Shown here one piece after another: positions 43,203-51,037 of a stretch of DNA of 64,000 bases. The notes beneath the pieces were generated by a model. That model worked only from the letters and a program-made list of their open reading frames with translations. It searched no databases and had not been told where the DNA came from. The position numbers were made by a program, and so were the translations under genes. Source of the stretch: Paenibacillus alba (lineage in GTDB: Bacteria > Bacillota > Bacilli > Paenibacillales > NBRC-103111). Within the stretch, counting starts at the first letter, position 1. Each line of letters opens with the position of its first letter. The DNA lies in NCBI RefSeq assembly GCF_013204855.1, contig NZ_JABMKZ010000003.1, positions 372,001 to 436,000 of the forward strand. Reading direction: 5' to 3'.

Positions 43203-43727
43203 GTGACAGCAAGCAACATTGTACTTGTAGGTTTTATGGGGACTGGCAAATCGACCGTTGGTAAGCAACTGGCCGAGCGATTGCAATGGACTTTTCGGGA
43301 TTCAGATGCCGTTCTGGAGGCTGAGGAGCAGACCAGTATTCCCGATTTATTTCGAATTCATGGGGAACCGTACTTCCGTACATTGGAGAGTAAGACCCTT
43401 GCACATATTCTTGACGGCAACAAGCAGGTAGTGGCCACAGGCGGCGGTGCTGTGTTAGCGGAGACGAATCGAAGCAATATGCTGAACAATGGCTTTGTCG
43501 TGGCGCTGAAAGCCTCACCAGAGATGATTATTCACCGAGTAAGCAGCGATTCGAATCGTCCATTGCTGCAAGGCAATTTGGAGGAACGTGTCCATACGCT
43601 GTTGGAGCAGCGGAAATCATCCTATGATTTCGCGCATATGGTTATTGACACTACGGAACTAACGACGGATCAAATTGTAGATATGATTGTAGGGGAAGCA
43701 GCGTCAAGAAAAGAGAGGACAAGCTAA
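43203..43727 (+). CDS. aroK: Shikimate kinase
   Basis: 174 residues from a GTG at 43203 (AAAAGGGG 6 bp upstream), chosen over longer in-frame starts because shikimate kinases begin close to the P-loop. Walker A GFMGTGKST, substrate residues in FRDSDAVLE, FRTLE and ATGGGAV, and the lid Arg in NRPLL. It phosphorylates shikimate at the 3-OH, the step before AroA, whose gene is 570 bp downstream beyond a convergent rhodanese gene. Confidence 0.92.
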   Translation: MTASNIVLVGFMGTGKSTVGKQLAERLQWTFRDSDAVLEAEEQTSIPDLFRIHGEPYFRTLESKTLAHILDGNKQVVATGGGAVLAETNRSNMLNNGFVVALKASPEMIIHRVSSDSNRPLLQGNLEERVHTLLEQRKSSYDFAHMVIDTTELTTDQIVDMIVGEAASRKERTS

Positions 43728-43732
43728 AAAGC

Positions 43733-44023
43733 TTAGTCCTCCCATTCGAGCATACCGCCAGTCATATTTTTGAGGCCTTGGTAGCCTTGTGCTTCCAGAA
43801 AGCCAAGGGCACGTCCACTGCGAGCGCCGCTGCGGCATACTAGAATCACTTCATCCGCTTGAGGGATTTCCGTGAGACGTTCTGGCAGCTGAGCCAGCGG
43901 AATATGAATCGCCCCGGGAATGATGCCGGCAGCCACTTCTTCATCTTCACGAACGTCAATAATCGCGAGCTGTTCGCCGCGGTGAAGTCTTTCTTTTATT
44001 TCGGATGGTAAAATCGTATCCAT
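43733..44023 (-). CDS. Rhodanese-like domain protein
   Basis: 96 residues, a single rhodanese domain. Active-site loop CRSGARS with the sulfur-carrying Cys, preceded by DVREDEEVAAGIIPGAIHIPLAQLPERL and followed by GYQGLKNMTGGMLEWE, as in YqhL/GlpE-type sulfurtransferases. GGAGG lies upstream of the ATG. It is convergent with aroK (5 bp between stops). Confidence 0.92.
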   Translation of the reverse strand: MDTILPSEIKERLHRGEQLAIIDVREDEEVAAGIIPGAIHIPLAQLPERLTEIPQADEVILVCRSGARSGRALGFLEAQGYQGLKNMTGGMLEWED

Positions 44024-44295
44024 GGTAGACCTCCAAGCTTGAAATATGAGGAATCATCCCCATTACAGGTAATGATAGAAACAATTAAAGGAGATGTCAA
44101 CTAGTGGAGGGGCCCTGCACTTCATCGGCTATGGATCGGTCTTTGCGTGGTGTGCGAAGGTTCCCAAGTTCTATTCCGTATGGTACACTGACAATAAATC
44201 TTTTGGTTAGTTTTCAAGCATAGTTAACCTGATGGAATTCTATTATTTTTCATCAGATATTACATATAAACACTTACGAAGGAGTTATCAACGAC

Positions 44296-45591
44296 ATGAA
44301 AGCCATCGTGAAACCAACCTCCCAGCTACAAGGGGAAATCAATGCTTTGTCCTCCAAAAACTATACGACCCGGTATTTGCTCATCGGCGCTCTTGCAGAC
44401 GGGACAAGCACCATCTATTATCCGGCGCATAGCGAAGATAGCGATGCTATGAGACGTTGTGTCCGTGATCTGGGCGCAATTATTGAAGAAGATGATGAGA
44501 AAATCGTCATTACAGGCTTCGGCAAGAATCCTAAGCATGTTTCGGAGCTCAATGTCGGCAATGCCGGTGCCGTACTGCGCTTTTTGATGTCTACGGCTGC
44601 TTTTTGTCCTGATGTGACATTCGTAAATACGTATCCGGAATCCTTGGGCAAGCGCCCTCATGATGATTTAATCGACACTTTGCAGCAAATGGGCGTGGAA
44701 GTACAACATTCTAACGGTCGTCTGCCGATAACTATTAAAGGGGGACAACCCCGCGGCGGCAAGCTTACCGTCTCAGGGAATGTCAGCTCCCAATTTCTAA
44801 GCTCTCTCTTATTCATGACGCCACTTCTGGAAGAAGATAGTGAAATTGAAGTGCTGCATGATCTGAAATCCAAAATTATCGTAGGTCAAACTCTGGAAGT
44901 TTTAGCGCAGGCAGGAATTATTGTGCATGCCAGCGAGGACTTGATGCATTACCGCATTCCTGGTGGACAATCCTATCAAGCCAAAGAATATGTGATTCAA
45001 GGGGATTATCCTGGATCTGCGGCTATTCTAGCTGCTGCTGCTGTTACGAATTCAGATGTACGCGTGCTTCGTTTGGAAGAGAACAGCAAGCAAGGCGAGA
45101 AGGCTTGTGTAGATGTGTTGCGCGCTATGGGCGTTAATTTGACGCATGAAGATGGTGTCGTGCATGTGCGTGGCAATCAGAAGTTGATTGCCGGCGAATT
45201 CGATGGCGATCATTTCACAGATGCTGTACTGGCGATGGTAGCAGCTGCTGTATTTGCAGAAGGCACGTCAAGATTCTATAATGTTGAAAATTTAAGATAC
45301 AAAGAGTGCGACCGCATTACCGATTATTTGAATGAGCTGCGCAAAGCTGGCGCCGATGTGGAAGAACGCCAAAGCGAAATTATCGTCCATGGCAAACCAC
45401 AAGGGGTGACAGGTGGAGTCGAAATCAATGCACATTTCGATCACCGTGTTATTATGGCCTTAACAGTTGTTGGCTTGCGTTCCGAGAAAGGTTTGATTAT
45501 TCATGATGCTCATCATGTAGCCAAATCTTATCCGCAGTATTTTGACCATTTGCGTTCGATCGGTGCTCAGGTTGAACTTGTAAACGAGTAA
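44296..45591 (+). CDS. aroA: 3-phosphoshikimate 1-carboxyvinyltransferase (EPSP synthase)
   Basis: 431 residues, AAGGAG 12 bp upstream. Two-domain EPSP synthase: LQGEINALSSKNYTTRYLLIGALADG at the start, LNVGNAGAVLRFLMS (the GNAGTA/R region), GNVSSQFLSSLLF, GDYPGSAAIL, LRYKECDRI and FDHRVIMAL. It joins PEP to shikimate 3-phosphate in chorismate synthesis. The GNAG-A version differs from the E. coli GNAGTAMRPL, suggesting the class found in many Bacillota. Upstream 272 bp contain no clear gene. Confidence 0.93.
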   Translation: MKAIVKPTSQLQGEINALSSKNYTTRYLLIGALADGTSTIYYPAHSEDSDAMRRCVRDLGAIIEEDDEKIVITGFGKNPKHVSELNVGNAGAVLRFLMSTAAFCPDVTFVNTYPESLGKRPHDDLIDTLQQMGVEVQHSNGRLPITIKGGQPRGGKLTVSGNVSSQFLSSLLFMTPLLEEDSEIEVLHDLKSKIIVGQTLEVLAQAGIIVHASEDLMHYRIPGGQSYQAKEYVIQGDYPGSAAILAAAAVTNSDVRVLRLEENSKQGEKACVDVLRAMGVNLTHEDGVVHVRGNQKLIAGEFDGDHFTDAVLAMVAAAVFAEGTSRFYNVENLRYKECDRITDYLNELRKAGADVEERQSEIIVHGKPQGVTGGVEINAHFDHRVIMALTVVGLRSEKGLIIHDAHHVAKSYPQYFDHLRSIGAQVELVNE

Positions 45592-45625
45592 TAGATTTTC
45601 AAAACAACGAACGGGTGAGATCAGC

Positions 45626-46447
45626 ATGACGATTATTTGGCAGGGATTAAAGGTGACGTTTGGGTTTTTTCTCGTTGCTGGACTTGTGTTTGCCAGCAGT
45701 GTGTTTGCTGTTTTACTCTACGCCAAAGCGACGGGCAAAGAACCGGCTTTATTCGCATCTGTTTCTACAGCTGTTGTGATGGCTAAGCCGACTGAATCCG
45801 CCCATGCAGTGCAAACGGCCACACCTGTACCGGCTGTCCAACCAAAGAAATCAGCAATGATTGATGCGCCTGTCTTCGCCCAGCTTCCTGAACTGCCGGC
45901 AGGTTGTGAAATCACCAGCTTAACGATGCTCCTGAATTATGTGGGGATTGCCAAAAACAAAATGGAGCTTGCTGCTGAAATGCCGAAGGACGAGACGCCT
46001 GCTGTCTTAAATACGGATGGATCTATCGCTTCATGGGGAAATCCGAATACAGGCTTCGTGGGGGATGTTACGCGCAAGAAAAGAGGCTTTGGTATTTATC
46101 ATGCCGGACTTTTCCCGTTGCTGAAGAACTATATCCCTCAAGCTATTGATATTACAGGTGAATCTTTCGAGATGTATGAACAGCAGATAGCTAGGGATAT
46201 TCCGGTTATCGTATGGACGACCATTGATTTCAATATTCCTTACAAGTGGGTTACGTGGGATACTCCGCTGGGACCTCTCAAGACAACCTATGCTGAGCAT
46301 GCTGTATTATTAGTTGGGTATGATGAGAATAATGTATACTTGAATGATCCGATAAGCGGCAAGAAACAGGTGCAGGTGAACAAAGATCAGTTCATCGACA
46401 GCTGGACCGCTATGGGGAAACAAGGTCTCACATATTTGAAAAAATAG
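45626..46447 (+). CDS. Membrane-anchored C39-like cysteine peptidase (YvpB type)
   Basis: 273 residues, start ATG at 45626. An N-terminal helix (residues 10-33) anchors or exports it, followed by an Ala/Pro/Thr linker. The papain-like domain has Cys94 in PAGCEITSLTMLLNY, His225 in YAEHAVLLVGYD and Asn240/Asp241 in YLNDP. The family is called C39-like or BtrH-like; substrates are unknown. It starts 34 bp after aroA and 11 bp before the next gene, so these may be one transcript. Confidence 0.88.
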   Translation: MTIIWQGLKVTFGFFLVAGLVFASSVFAVLLYAKATGKEPALFASVSTAVVMAKPTESAHAVQTATPVPAVQPKKSAMIDAPVFAQLPELPAGCEITSLTMLLNYVGIAKNKMELAAEMPKDETPAVLNTDGSIASWGNPNTGFVGDVTRKKRGFGIYHAGLFPLLKNYIPQAIDITGESFEMYEQQIARDIPVIVWTTIDFNIPYKWVTWDTPLGPLKTTYAEHAVLLVGYDENNVYLNDPISGKKQVQVNKDQFIDSWTAMGKQGLTYLKK

Positions 46448-46458
46448 GAGGGAAGCGC

Positions 46459-46884
46459 ATGGCTTTCGAAAATCCGTCAAGGGAACACATCAAGGAAATT
46501 TTGGCTAGTGCCGGCAATATTGCGGTCGTAGGCTTGTCTGATAAAGCAGATCGTACGTCTTACATGGTTTCCGCGGCTATGCAAAGCAGAGGTTATCGAA
46601 TTATTCCTGTTAATCCCAATGCGACAGAAATATTAGGAGAAAAGTGCTATGCTACTTTATCTGATATTCCTGAGCCAGTGGACATTGTCAATGTATTCCG
46701 CAGAGCGGATCAAGTGGTTCCTATCGCCGAAGAAGCTGTGAAGATTAAAGCGAAGGTTTTTTGGCTGCAGCTGGAGATTGTGAATGAAGAAGCAGCACGA
46801 ATTGCCACGGAAGGCGGGCTAGAAGTCATTATGGACCGCTGTATTAAAGTGGAAGATGCTATTTTAAACCCGAGAAATAACTAA
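46459..46884 (+). CDS. CoA-binding protein (YneT/YccU-like)
   Basis: 141 residues with GGAGGG upstream. A Rossmann-like CoA_binding domain: ASAGNIAVVGLSDKADRTSYMVSAAMQSRGYRIIPVNP, EKCYATLSDIPEPVDIVNVFRR, VFWLQLEIVNEEAARIATEGGLEVIMDRCIKVE. Homologues bind CoA; the cellular role is not established. Confidence 0.92.
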   Translation: MAFENPSREHIKEILASAGNIAVVGLSDKADRTSYMVSAAMQSRGYRIIPVNPNATEILGEKCYATLSDIPEPVDIVNVFRRADQVVPIAEEAVKIKAKVFWLQLEIVNEEAARIATEGGLEVIMDRCIKVEDAILNPRNN

Positions 46885-47022
46885 TCAGCTTTAATATCAA
46901 AATCATAGAGGCTGTCCCATAAGCTAAGTTTAATGTTTAAGCGTGGATAGATGATGGGGTTGATCTCTTTGCTGCTCCACGCGGGATTGTTGGTTCCCAG
47001 TTAGGTCAATTGACTGTAAAAA

Positions 47023-47201
47023 CCTGCTAAAGTGCAGGAATTTTCGAGTAAATTCGGTGGAAAAGTAAAAATGCCTGCCATTGTGCAGGTATTTTTACTT
47101 TTTTCAGCCTCTAATCCAGATTAAGCCTCAAAAACATGTACAAATGCAGGAATTTCATGATTATGGCTATTGGATTAGTAAAAAAGATGCACAATTGCAG
47201 G
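47023..47201. repeat. Array of four CCTGC...GCAGG dyads, spacing 51/61/51
   Basis: GCAGG cores at 47034, 47085, 47146 and 47197. The first two units have perfect arms (CCTGC-N6-GCAGG); the second is extended by GTAAAAAT/ATTTTTAC into a strong stem. The third and fourth keep the GCAGG half and a degenerate left arm (ATGTACAAAT, ATGCACAATT). Each is flanked by A-rich left and T-rich right sequence. Confidence 0.7.
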
Positions 47202-47374
47202 TTTATATTAAGCAACTGGAGCTAGAACAGGGCGACATCGTGTCAATGAGGAAGCATCAATGAGGGCTGGTCTAAAGCAGTTTGTCTGCTTGTGGGGCTG
47301 GTTCTTTTTTTATTTCAGCATCTTCTCCAGATCGTAAAAGAAGCAGTGAATAATGGTCTGGCCTTAGACAACAA

Positions 47375-47427
47375 TAAAAAAGGAGCTGCCCGCAAGTAGC
47401 ATGATCTACTTAGGGGACAGCTCTTTT
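47375..47427 (-). terminator. Long-stem terminator of the FAD protein gene
   Basis: GGAGCTG-CCC-AAGTAG pairs with CTACTT-GGG-CAGCTC around CATGAT, closed by AAAA/TTTT, and followed on the minus strand by TTTTTATTG. It lies just after the stop at 47439. It could equally be the end of a small mobile element. Confidence 0.7.
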
Positions 47428-47438
47428 ATTTATAAAAA

Positions 47439-48005
47439 TTATGATTTTAGTACATCATGATCAACATAACGTGTGCCATTCAATTCACTAATTACGTTAA
47501 TCGCAACTTTGGCGCCGTCTCCGGCGGTAACGATCGTATGCATGCTGACACCTGCTATTGTTCCTGCTGCCCATACGCCTTTGAGGCTTGTATTTCCTTG
47601 TGCATCAGCATCGACAACGGTTTTGATGCGTGGTTCTGTACCAGGTTTCGTCTGAATGCCTGAAGCTTCAGCGAGCTCTACAGAGAGGCCTGTCGCAAGG
47701 ATAACATGTGTTCCTTCGTATGTACCATTCTCTGTCGTTACCTGGAAGCCTGCTTCCACTGAACTTAAGCCAGTGGCTTTGCCTTGCACGAATTCAGTAC
47801 CGAATTTGGCAGCTTGCTTCTTGCCGATTTCAACCAGGTCAGGCCCTGATATTTCTTCGACGCCATAATGATTCTCAATCCATGCACGCTTGGTCACGCT
47901 TTGATCATTGTCGATGACCAGCGTTTTCTTGCCTGCTTTTGATGTGAATAAGGCTGCACTTGCTCCCGCGGGACCAGCGCCAATAACGATTACATCGTAT
48001 GCCAT
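47439..48005 (-). CDS. Half-size FAD-dependent oxidoreductase (thioredoxin reductase-like)
   Basis: 188 residues, about 60% of a thioredoxin reductase (about 310). FAD-binding start DVIVIGAGPAGASAALFTSKAGKKTLVID at residues 4-32 and the C-terminal FAD motif GVWAAGTIAG, in which the usual Asp of GVFAAGD is Thr. The NAD(P)H domain and the CxxC redox pair are absent, and the two FAD halves are joined directly around residue 110 (HVILATGLS). Such short proteins occur in other Bacilli, so this is probably a real family and not a broken gene. GGAGG lies 6-10 bp upstream of the ATG. Confidence 0.85.
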   Translation of the reverse strand: MAYDVIVIGAGPAGASAALFTSKAGKKTLVIDNDQSVTKRAWIENHYGVEEISGPDLVEIGKKQAAKFGTEFVQGKATGLSSVEAGFQVTTENGTYEGTHVILATGLSVELAEASGIQTKPGTEPRIKTVVDADAQGNTSLKGVWAAGTIAGVSMHTIVTAGDGAKVAINVISELNGTRYVDHDVLKS

Positions 48006-48208
48006 GGGGGAACTCCTCCTTCAAGAGAATACCTACACTTGGATTATGTCATACCCGTTAAACATAGTCAATTTATGTGTTTAGAATGTATGGAATATAA
48101 CTTTTCAAATCCAGTCGCTTCCATTCATAAAAAGTTAGCAAGAGGAGAGAATAAAAAAGGCCCTAAAAAGAGGTGCCAAAATAATGAAACTCTGAGGAGG
48201 ATTTACAC

Positions 48209-48949
48209 ATGTATAACAACAATAATAGCAGCTATGGAGCATCGTCTTTTGGGAATGCGTCTCAAGGCAATCAAGGTAATAATCAAGGTAATCAAGGTTC
48301 CCAAGGGTATCAGTCTGCCAATATGCAGTATCAAGGAAACCAAAATCAATATCAAGGAAACAATGCACAATACCAAGGCTATCAGAAGCAATACCAGCCA
48401 GTTGGCTTCGTACAGTCCTTCTATGAACAGAATAGCCAAAATCAATCCAATCAAGCTTATAACCAATCCACATCTCAGGATGCGTTCCACACAGCTAATT
48501 ATCGTGGGAATCAACAAGGTCATGATGCTTATCTGCGCAGTGATTCTTCTACGCCAGCACAGCATCAAACAAATTACCAAAGCGGGTATTCCTCCAACAA
48601 CAGCGGTATAAACAGCCAAATTAATTCGTATCCTTCGCAATATAGTTATGCAACGACACAACAACAATCCTATATGCCAACGCAATACGGCAGCTCGATG
48701 CAGTCAAACCAGCCGTATGCCCAATCTAACATCTCGACCAATGCGTTTCACACAGCAAACTATCGCGGCAATCAACCTGGACATGACGCTTACTTGAGAA
48801 GTGATTCTTCTTCTCCTTCCCAACAATCCTACCAGTCCAACTACGGCGCACCTCAACAAAACTATCAACAACAAGGCATTCAATCGGGTGCACCAACATT
48901 TAACAATTCAGGAATTGGACAACAATACGGATATAACTCCTCCAACTAA
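48209..48949 (+). CDS. Asn/Gln/Ser/Tyr-rich repeat protein, probably spore-associated
   Basis: 246 residues with a strong RBS (GAGGAGG). Composition is dominated by Gln, Asn, Ser and Tyr, with YQGN-type short repeats at residues 20-60. Two copies of a longer repeat begin at residues 91 and 178: AFHTANYRGNQ, then GHDAYLRSDSS, nearly identical at the protein level and 261 bp apart. No signal peptide and no membrane segment. The pattern suits spore coat or other insoluble structural proteins of Bacilli, but I cannot name the family. Confidence 0.75.
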   Translation: MYNNNNSSYGASSFGNASQGNQGNNQGNQGSQGYQSANMQYQGNQNQYQGNNAQYQGYQKQYQPVGFVQSFYEQNSQNQSNQAYNQSTSQDAFHTANYRGNQQGHDAYLRSDSSTPAQHQTNYQSGYSSNNSGINSQINSYPSQYSYATTQQQSYMPTQYGSSMQSNQPYAQSNISTNAFHTANYRGNQPGHDAYLRSDSSSPSQQSYQSNYGAPQQNYQQQGIQSGAPTFNNSGIGQQYGYNSSN

Positions 48950-48976
48950 TTGCGAAAGCGATAGGTTGATGTCCAT

Positions 48977-49008
48977 AAGCAGGTCGATAATCGACCTGCT
49001 TATTTTGT
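48977..49008 (+). terminator. Rho-independent terminator
   Basis: AAGCAGGTCGA pairs with TCGACCTGCTT almost without a loop, followed by ATTTTGTTTT. Confidence 0.9.
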
Positions 49009-49147
49009 TTTGACAAACGGGCAAACAAGCTATACGATTTGATAAGAGAGGGCTTATGCTTATAGATGCAAGTTTTCTTTGAAAACGCTGAGCTTATGCT
49101 TACGGTTTCATTTTGCAAAAGCAAAACTTTTAGGAGGTAGCATTCGT

Positions 49148-51037
49148 TTGAACTGGATGGGGAACTTACAACAGCTTGGCCGCTCTTTAATGCTGCCCAC
49201 CATTGCGCTTCCTATTGCTGCTGTGCTGCTTCGTCTGGGGGATTTACCTTGGGATGTCATTCATGCTTCCGGCTTCGGGGATATGCTGCTATTGGCTGGC
49301 AATACGATTTTTGATTATATACCGATTATTTTCGCTGTTGGTGTGGCGCTTGGCCTGACGGAAAGTGCCGGGATTGCCGGGCTGTCGGCTATGCTTGGGT
49401 ATTTTATGTTCACGAGACTTATTGAACATGCGCTGGGTTCGCAGTTTCAATTAGGCGTATCAGGCGGAATATTAATAGGGCTGCTGGCTGCCATTATTTA
49501 TCATCGCTGCAAGGAGATCAAGCTTCCCGAGTACATACAATTTTTTGGTGGACCCAGGATGGTGCCGCTTATCATGGGGCTGTCCACGTTAGTCGTGTCC
49601 TATATTATGATAGGAATAGGTCCCTATTTGGATATGGGGATGGGCAAGCTATCCAGTTGGCTGCTGGGTTTAGGCGGCTTTGGTGCATTTGTTTATGGCA
49701 TCGCTCATCGTTTGCTTGTTCCTTCGGGCCTGCATCATATTTTGAACAACTTTTTCTGGTTCCAAGTCGGGGCCTACGAAACGCCAACCGGTCATATGGC
49801 CTACGGCGATTTGCCAAGGTATTTCGCTGGAGATCCGACGGCAGGCACATACATGGCAGGCTTGTATCCGATCATGATGTTCGCTCTTCCTGCTATCGCT
49901 TTCGCCATCATTGGCGAGGCACGTGAGGATTTGAAGCCGAAAATCAAAGCTACTTTTTTGACGGCAGCGCTGGCTTCTTTTTTGACAGGTGTAACAGAGC
50001 CTATTGAATTTGCTTTTCTTTTTGTAGCGCCGTATTTATTTATCATTCATGCTATTTTATCCGGTGCAGCGATGTGGTTGGCTTATGAACTGCATATTCA
50101 ACATGGTTTCTCTTATTCCGCAGGTGCAATTGATTACATCATTAACTTGCATTTGTCACACAATGGGCTGCTTTTAATCCCGATAGGTTTGGTGTATGGG
50201 TTGCTGTATTATTTCTTGTTTCGCTGGGCTATCAGGCGGTTTCAAATTCCTACACCAGGCCGGGAAGAAGGTTCTTCACTTGAAGAATGGGCGGGGGATA
50301 TTCCCTATCGGTCTCCGCTTATTTTGCAAGCACTCGGTGGGAAAGACAATATTAAGAAGATTGAAGCCTGCATTACCAGATTGCGACTTACGCTTGTCAA
50401 TGATCGTTTGATGGACATCACGGCATTACGACACTTAGGAGCAGCAGGCGTCATTCGTCTTGGAGGAGGCAATGTTCAGGTCGTGTTCGGAACATTCTCA
50501 GAGCTGATTCGTGAAGAAATTATGAAAGTACTGCGCAAAGACATCCATGTAGTGCTATTCACCTCACCCATGCAAGGTCGCATGATTCCAATTGAGGAAG
50601 TGCCCGATCGTATCTTTGCTTCGCGGTTGGTAGGTAACGGAGTTGCTTTTATACCTGAAAAGGGGGAGCTTGTATCTCCTGTAGCCGGGACGATTATGCA
50701 CATCTATCCGACGATGCATGCCCTTGGGATTTTGACGGAGGAAGGCTTGGAAGTGCTGCTGCATATCGGGATCGATACGTCGAGCTTGCCAGGCAAATGT
50801 TTTAATGCGGTCGTGAAAGAAGGCGATCGTGTAGAGCCGGGGCAGCTCCTGATTAAATTCAATTTCAACAAAGTGAAGAAATTTGCTTCATCCTTGGCGA
50901 CACCGATGATTATTACAAATCCGGATCTTGTTAAATCCTGGAGCTATGCTCCTTTCAAAACTGTCAAAAAAGGCCAAGGTTCTGTGATGTCCGTTGTCTT
51001 AAAGCCTACTAAATCTACGGGGGGGACGAACGGATGA
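49148..51037 (+). CDS. nagE: PTS EIICBA permease, N-acetylglucosamine (NagE) type
   Basis: 629 residues from a TTG at 49148, with AGGAGG 10 bp upstream; a longer open frame lacks an RBS. EIIC (1-385) has NagE-like signatures: RLGRSLMLPTIALPIAAVLLR, HRLLVPSGLHHILN, FAGDPTAGTYMAGLYPIMMFALP and GVTEPIEFAFLF. EIIB (about 395-470) carries the phosphorylated Cys408 in IEACITRLRL. EIIA (about 495-620) has the phospho-His539 in VLLHIGIDT and its partner His in TMHALGI. Domain order C-B-A matches NagE. It should import and 6-phosphorylate GlcNAc or a similar sugar. The EI gene overlaps its stop by 4 bp. Confidence 0.9.
   Translation: MNWMGNLQQLGRSLMLPTIALPIAAVLLRLGDLPWDVIHASGFGDMLLLAGNTIFDYIPIIFAVGVALGLTESAGIAGLSAMLGYFMFTRLIEHALGSQFQLGVSGGILIGLLAAIIYHRCKEIKLPEYIQFFGGPRMVPLIMGLSTLVVSYIMIGIGPYLDMGMGKLSSWLLGLGGFGAFVYGIAHRLLVPSGLHHILNNFFWFQVGAYETPTGHMAYGDLPRYFAGDPTAGTYMAGLYPIMMFALPAIAFAIIGEAREDLKPKIKATFLTAALASFLTGVTEPIEFAFLFVAPYLFIIHAILSGAAMWLAYELHIQHGFSYSAGAIDYIINLHLSHNGLLLIPIGLVYGLLYYFLFRWAIRRFQIPTPGREEGSSLEEWAGDIPYRSPLILQALGGKDNIKKIEACITRLRLTLVNDRLMDITALRHLGAAGVIRLGGGNVQVVFGTFSELIREEIMKVLRKDIHVVLFTSPMQGRMIPIEEVPDRIFASRLVGNGVAFIPEKGELVSPVAGTIMHIYPTMHALGILTEEGLEVLLHIGIDTSSLPGKCFNAVVKEGDRVEPGQLLIKFNFNKVKKFASSLATPMIITNPDLVKSWSYAPFKTVKKGQGSVMSVVLKPTKSTGGTNG

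Larger units (their letters stand above)
46908..47427. other. Gene-free stretch with inverted ends and four short dyads
   Basis: This interval lies between 46884 and 47439. GAGGCTGTCCCATAAG at 46908-46923 resembles, in inverted orientation, the sequence near 47408-47425 (AGCTGTCCCCTAAG on the minus strand), as terminal repeats of a small non-autonomous element would. Inside are four CCTGC/GCAGG-type dyads (listed separately) and a GCGTGGA/TCCACGC pair at about 46939-46981. An open frame at 47081-47263 has no RBS and crosses the repeats; I do not accept it as a gene. Confidence 0.4.

Noticed and set aside
43716-43745. Hairpin GGAC-AAGCT-AAAA-AGCTT-GTCC over the aroK stop as a terminator
   Set aside because: The stem is interrupted and no T run follows on either strand, so I do not list it.
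47081-47263. 60-codon open frame between the CoA-binding protein and FAD protein genes
   Set aside because: It has no RBS, runs across the dyad repeats and includes a terminator-like hairpin at its start.
48039-48685. Open frames in other frames over the Asn/Gln-rich protein
   Set aside because: Biased composition of the CAA/AAT-rich gene keeps other frames open; only the frame at 48209 has a strong RBS.
49077-49091. Possible cre site before the NagE-like gene (TTGAAAACGCTGAGC)
   Set aside because: It matches only 12 of 15 consensus positions and lacks the right half site.
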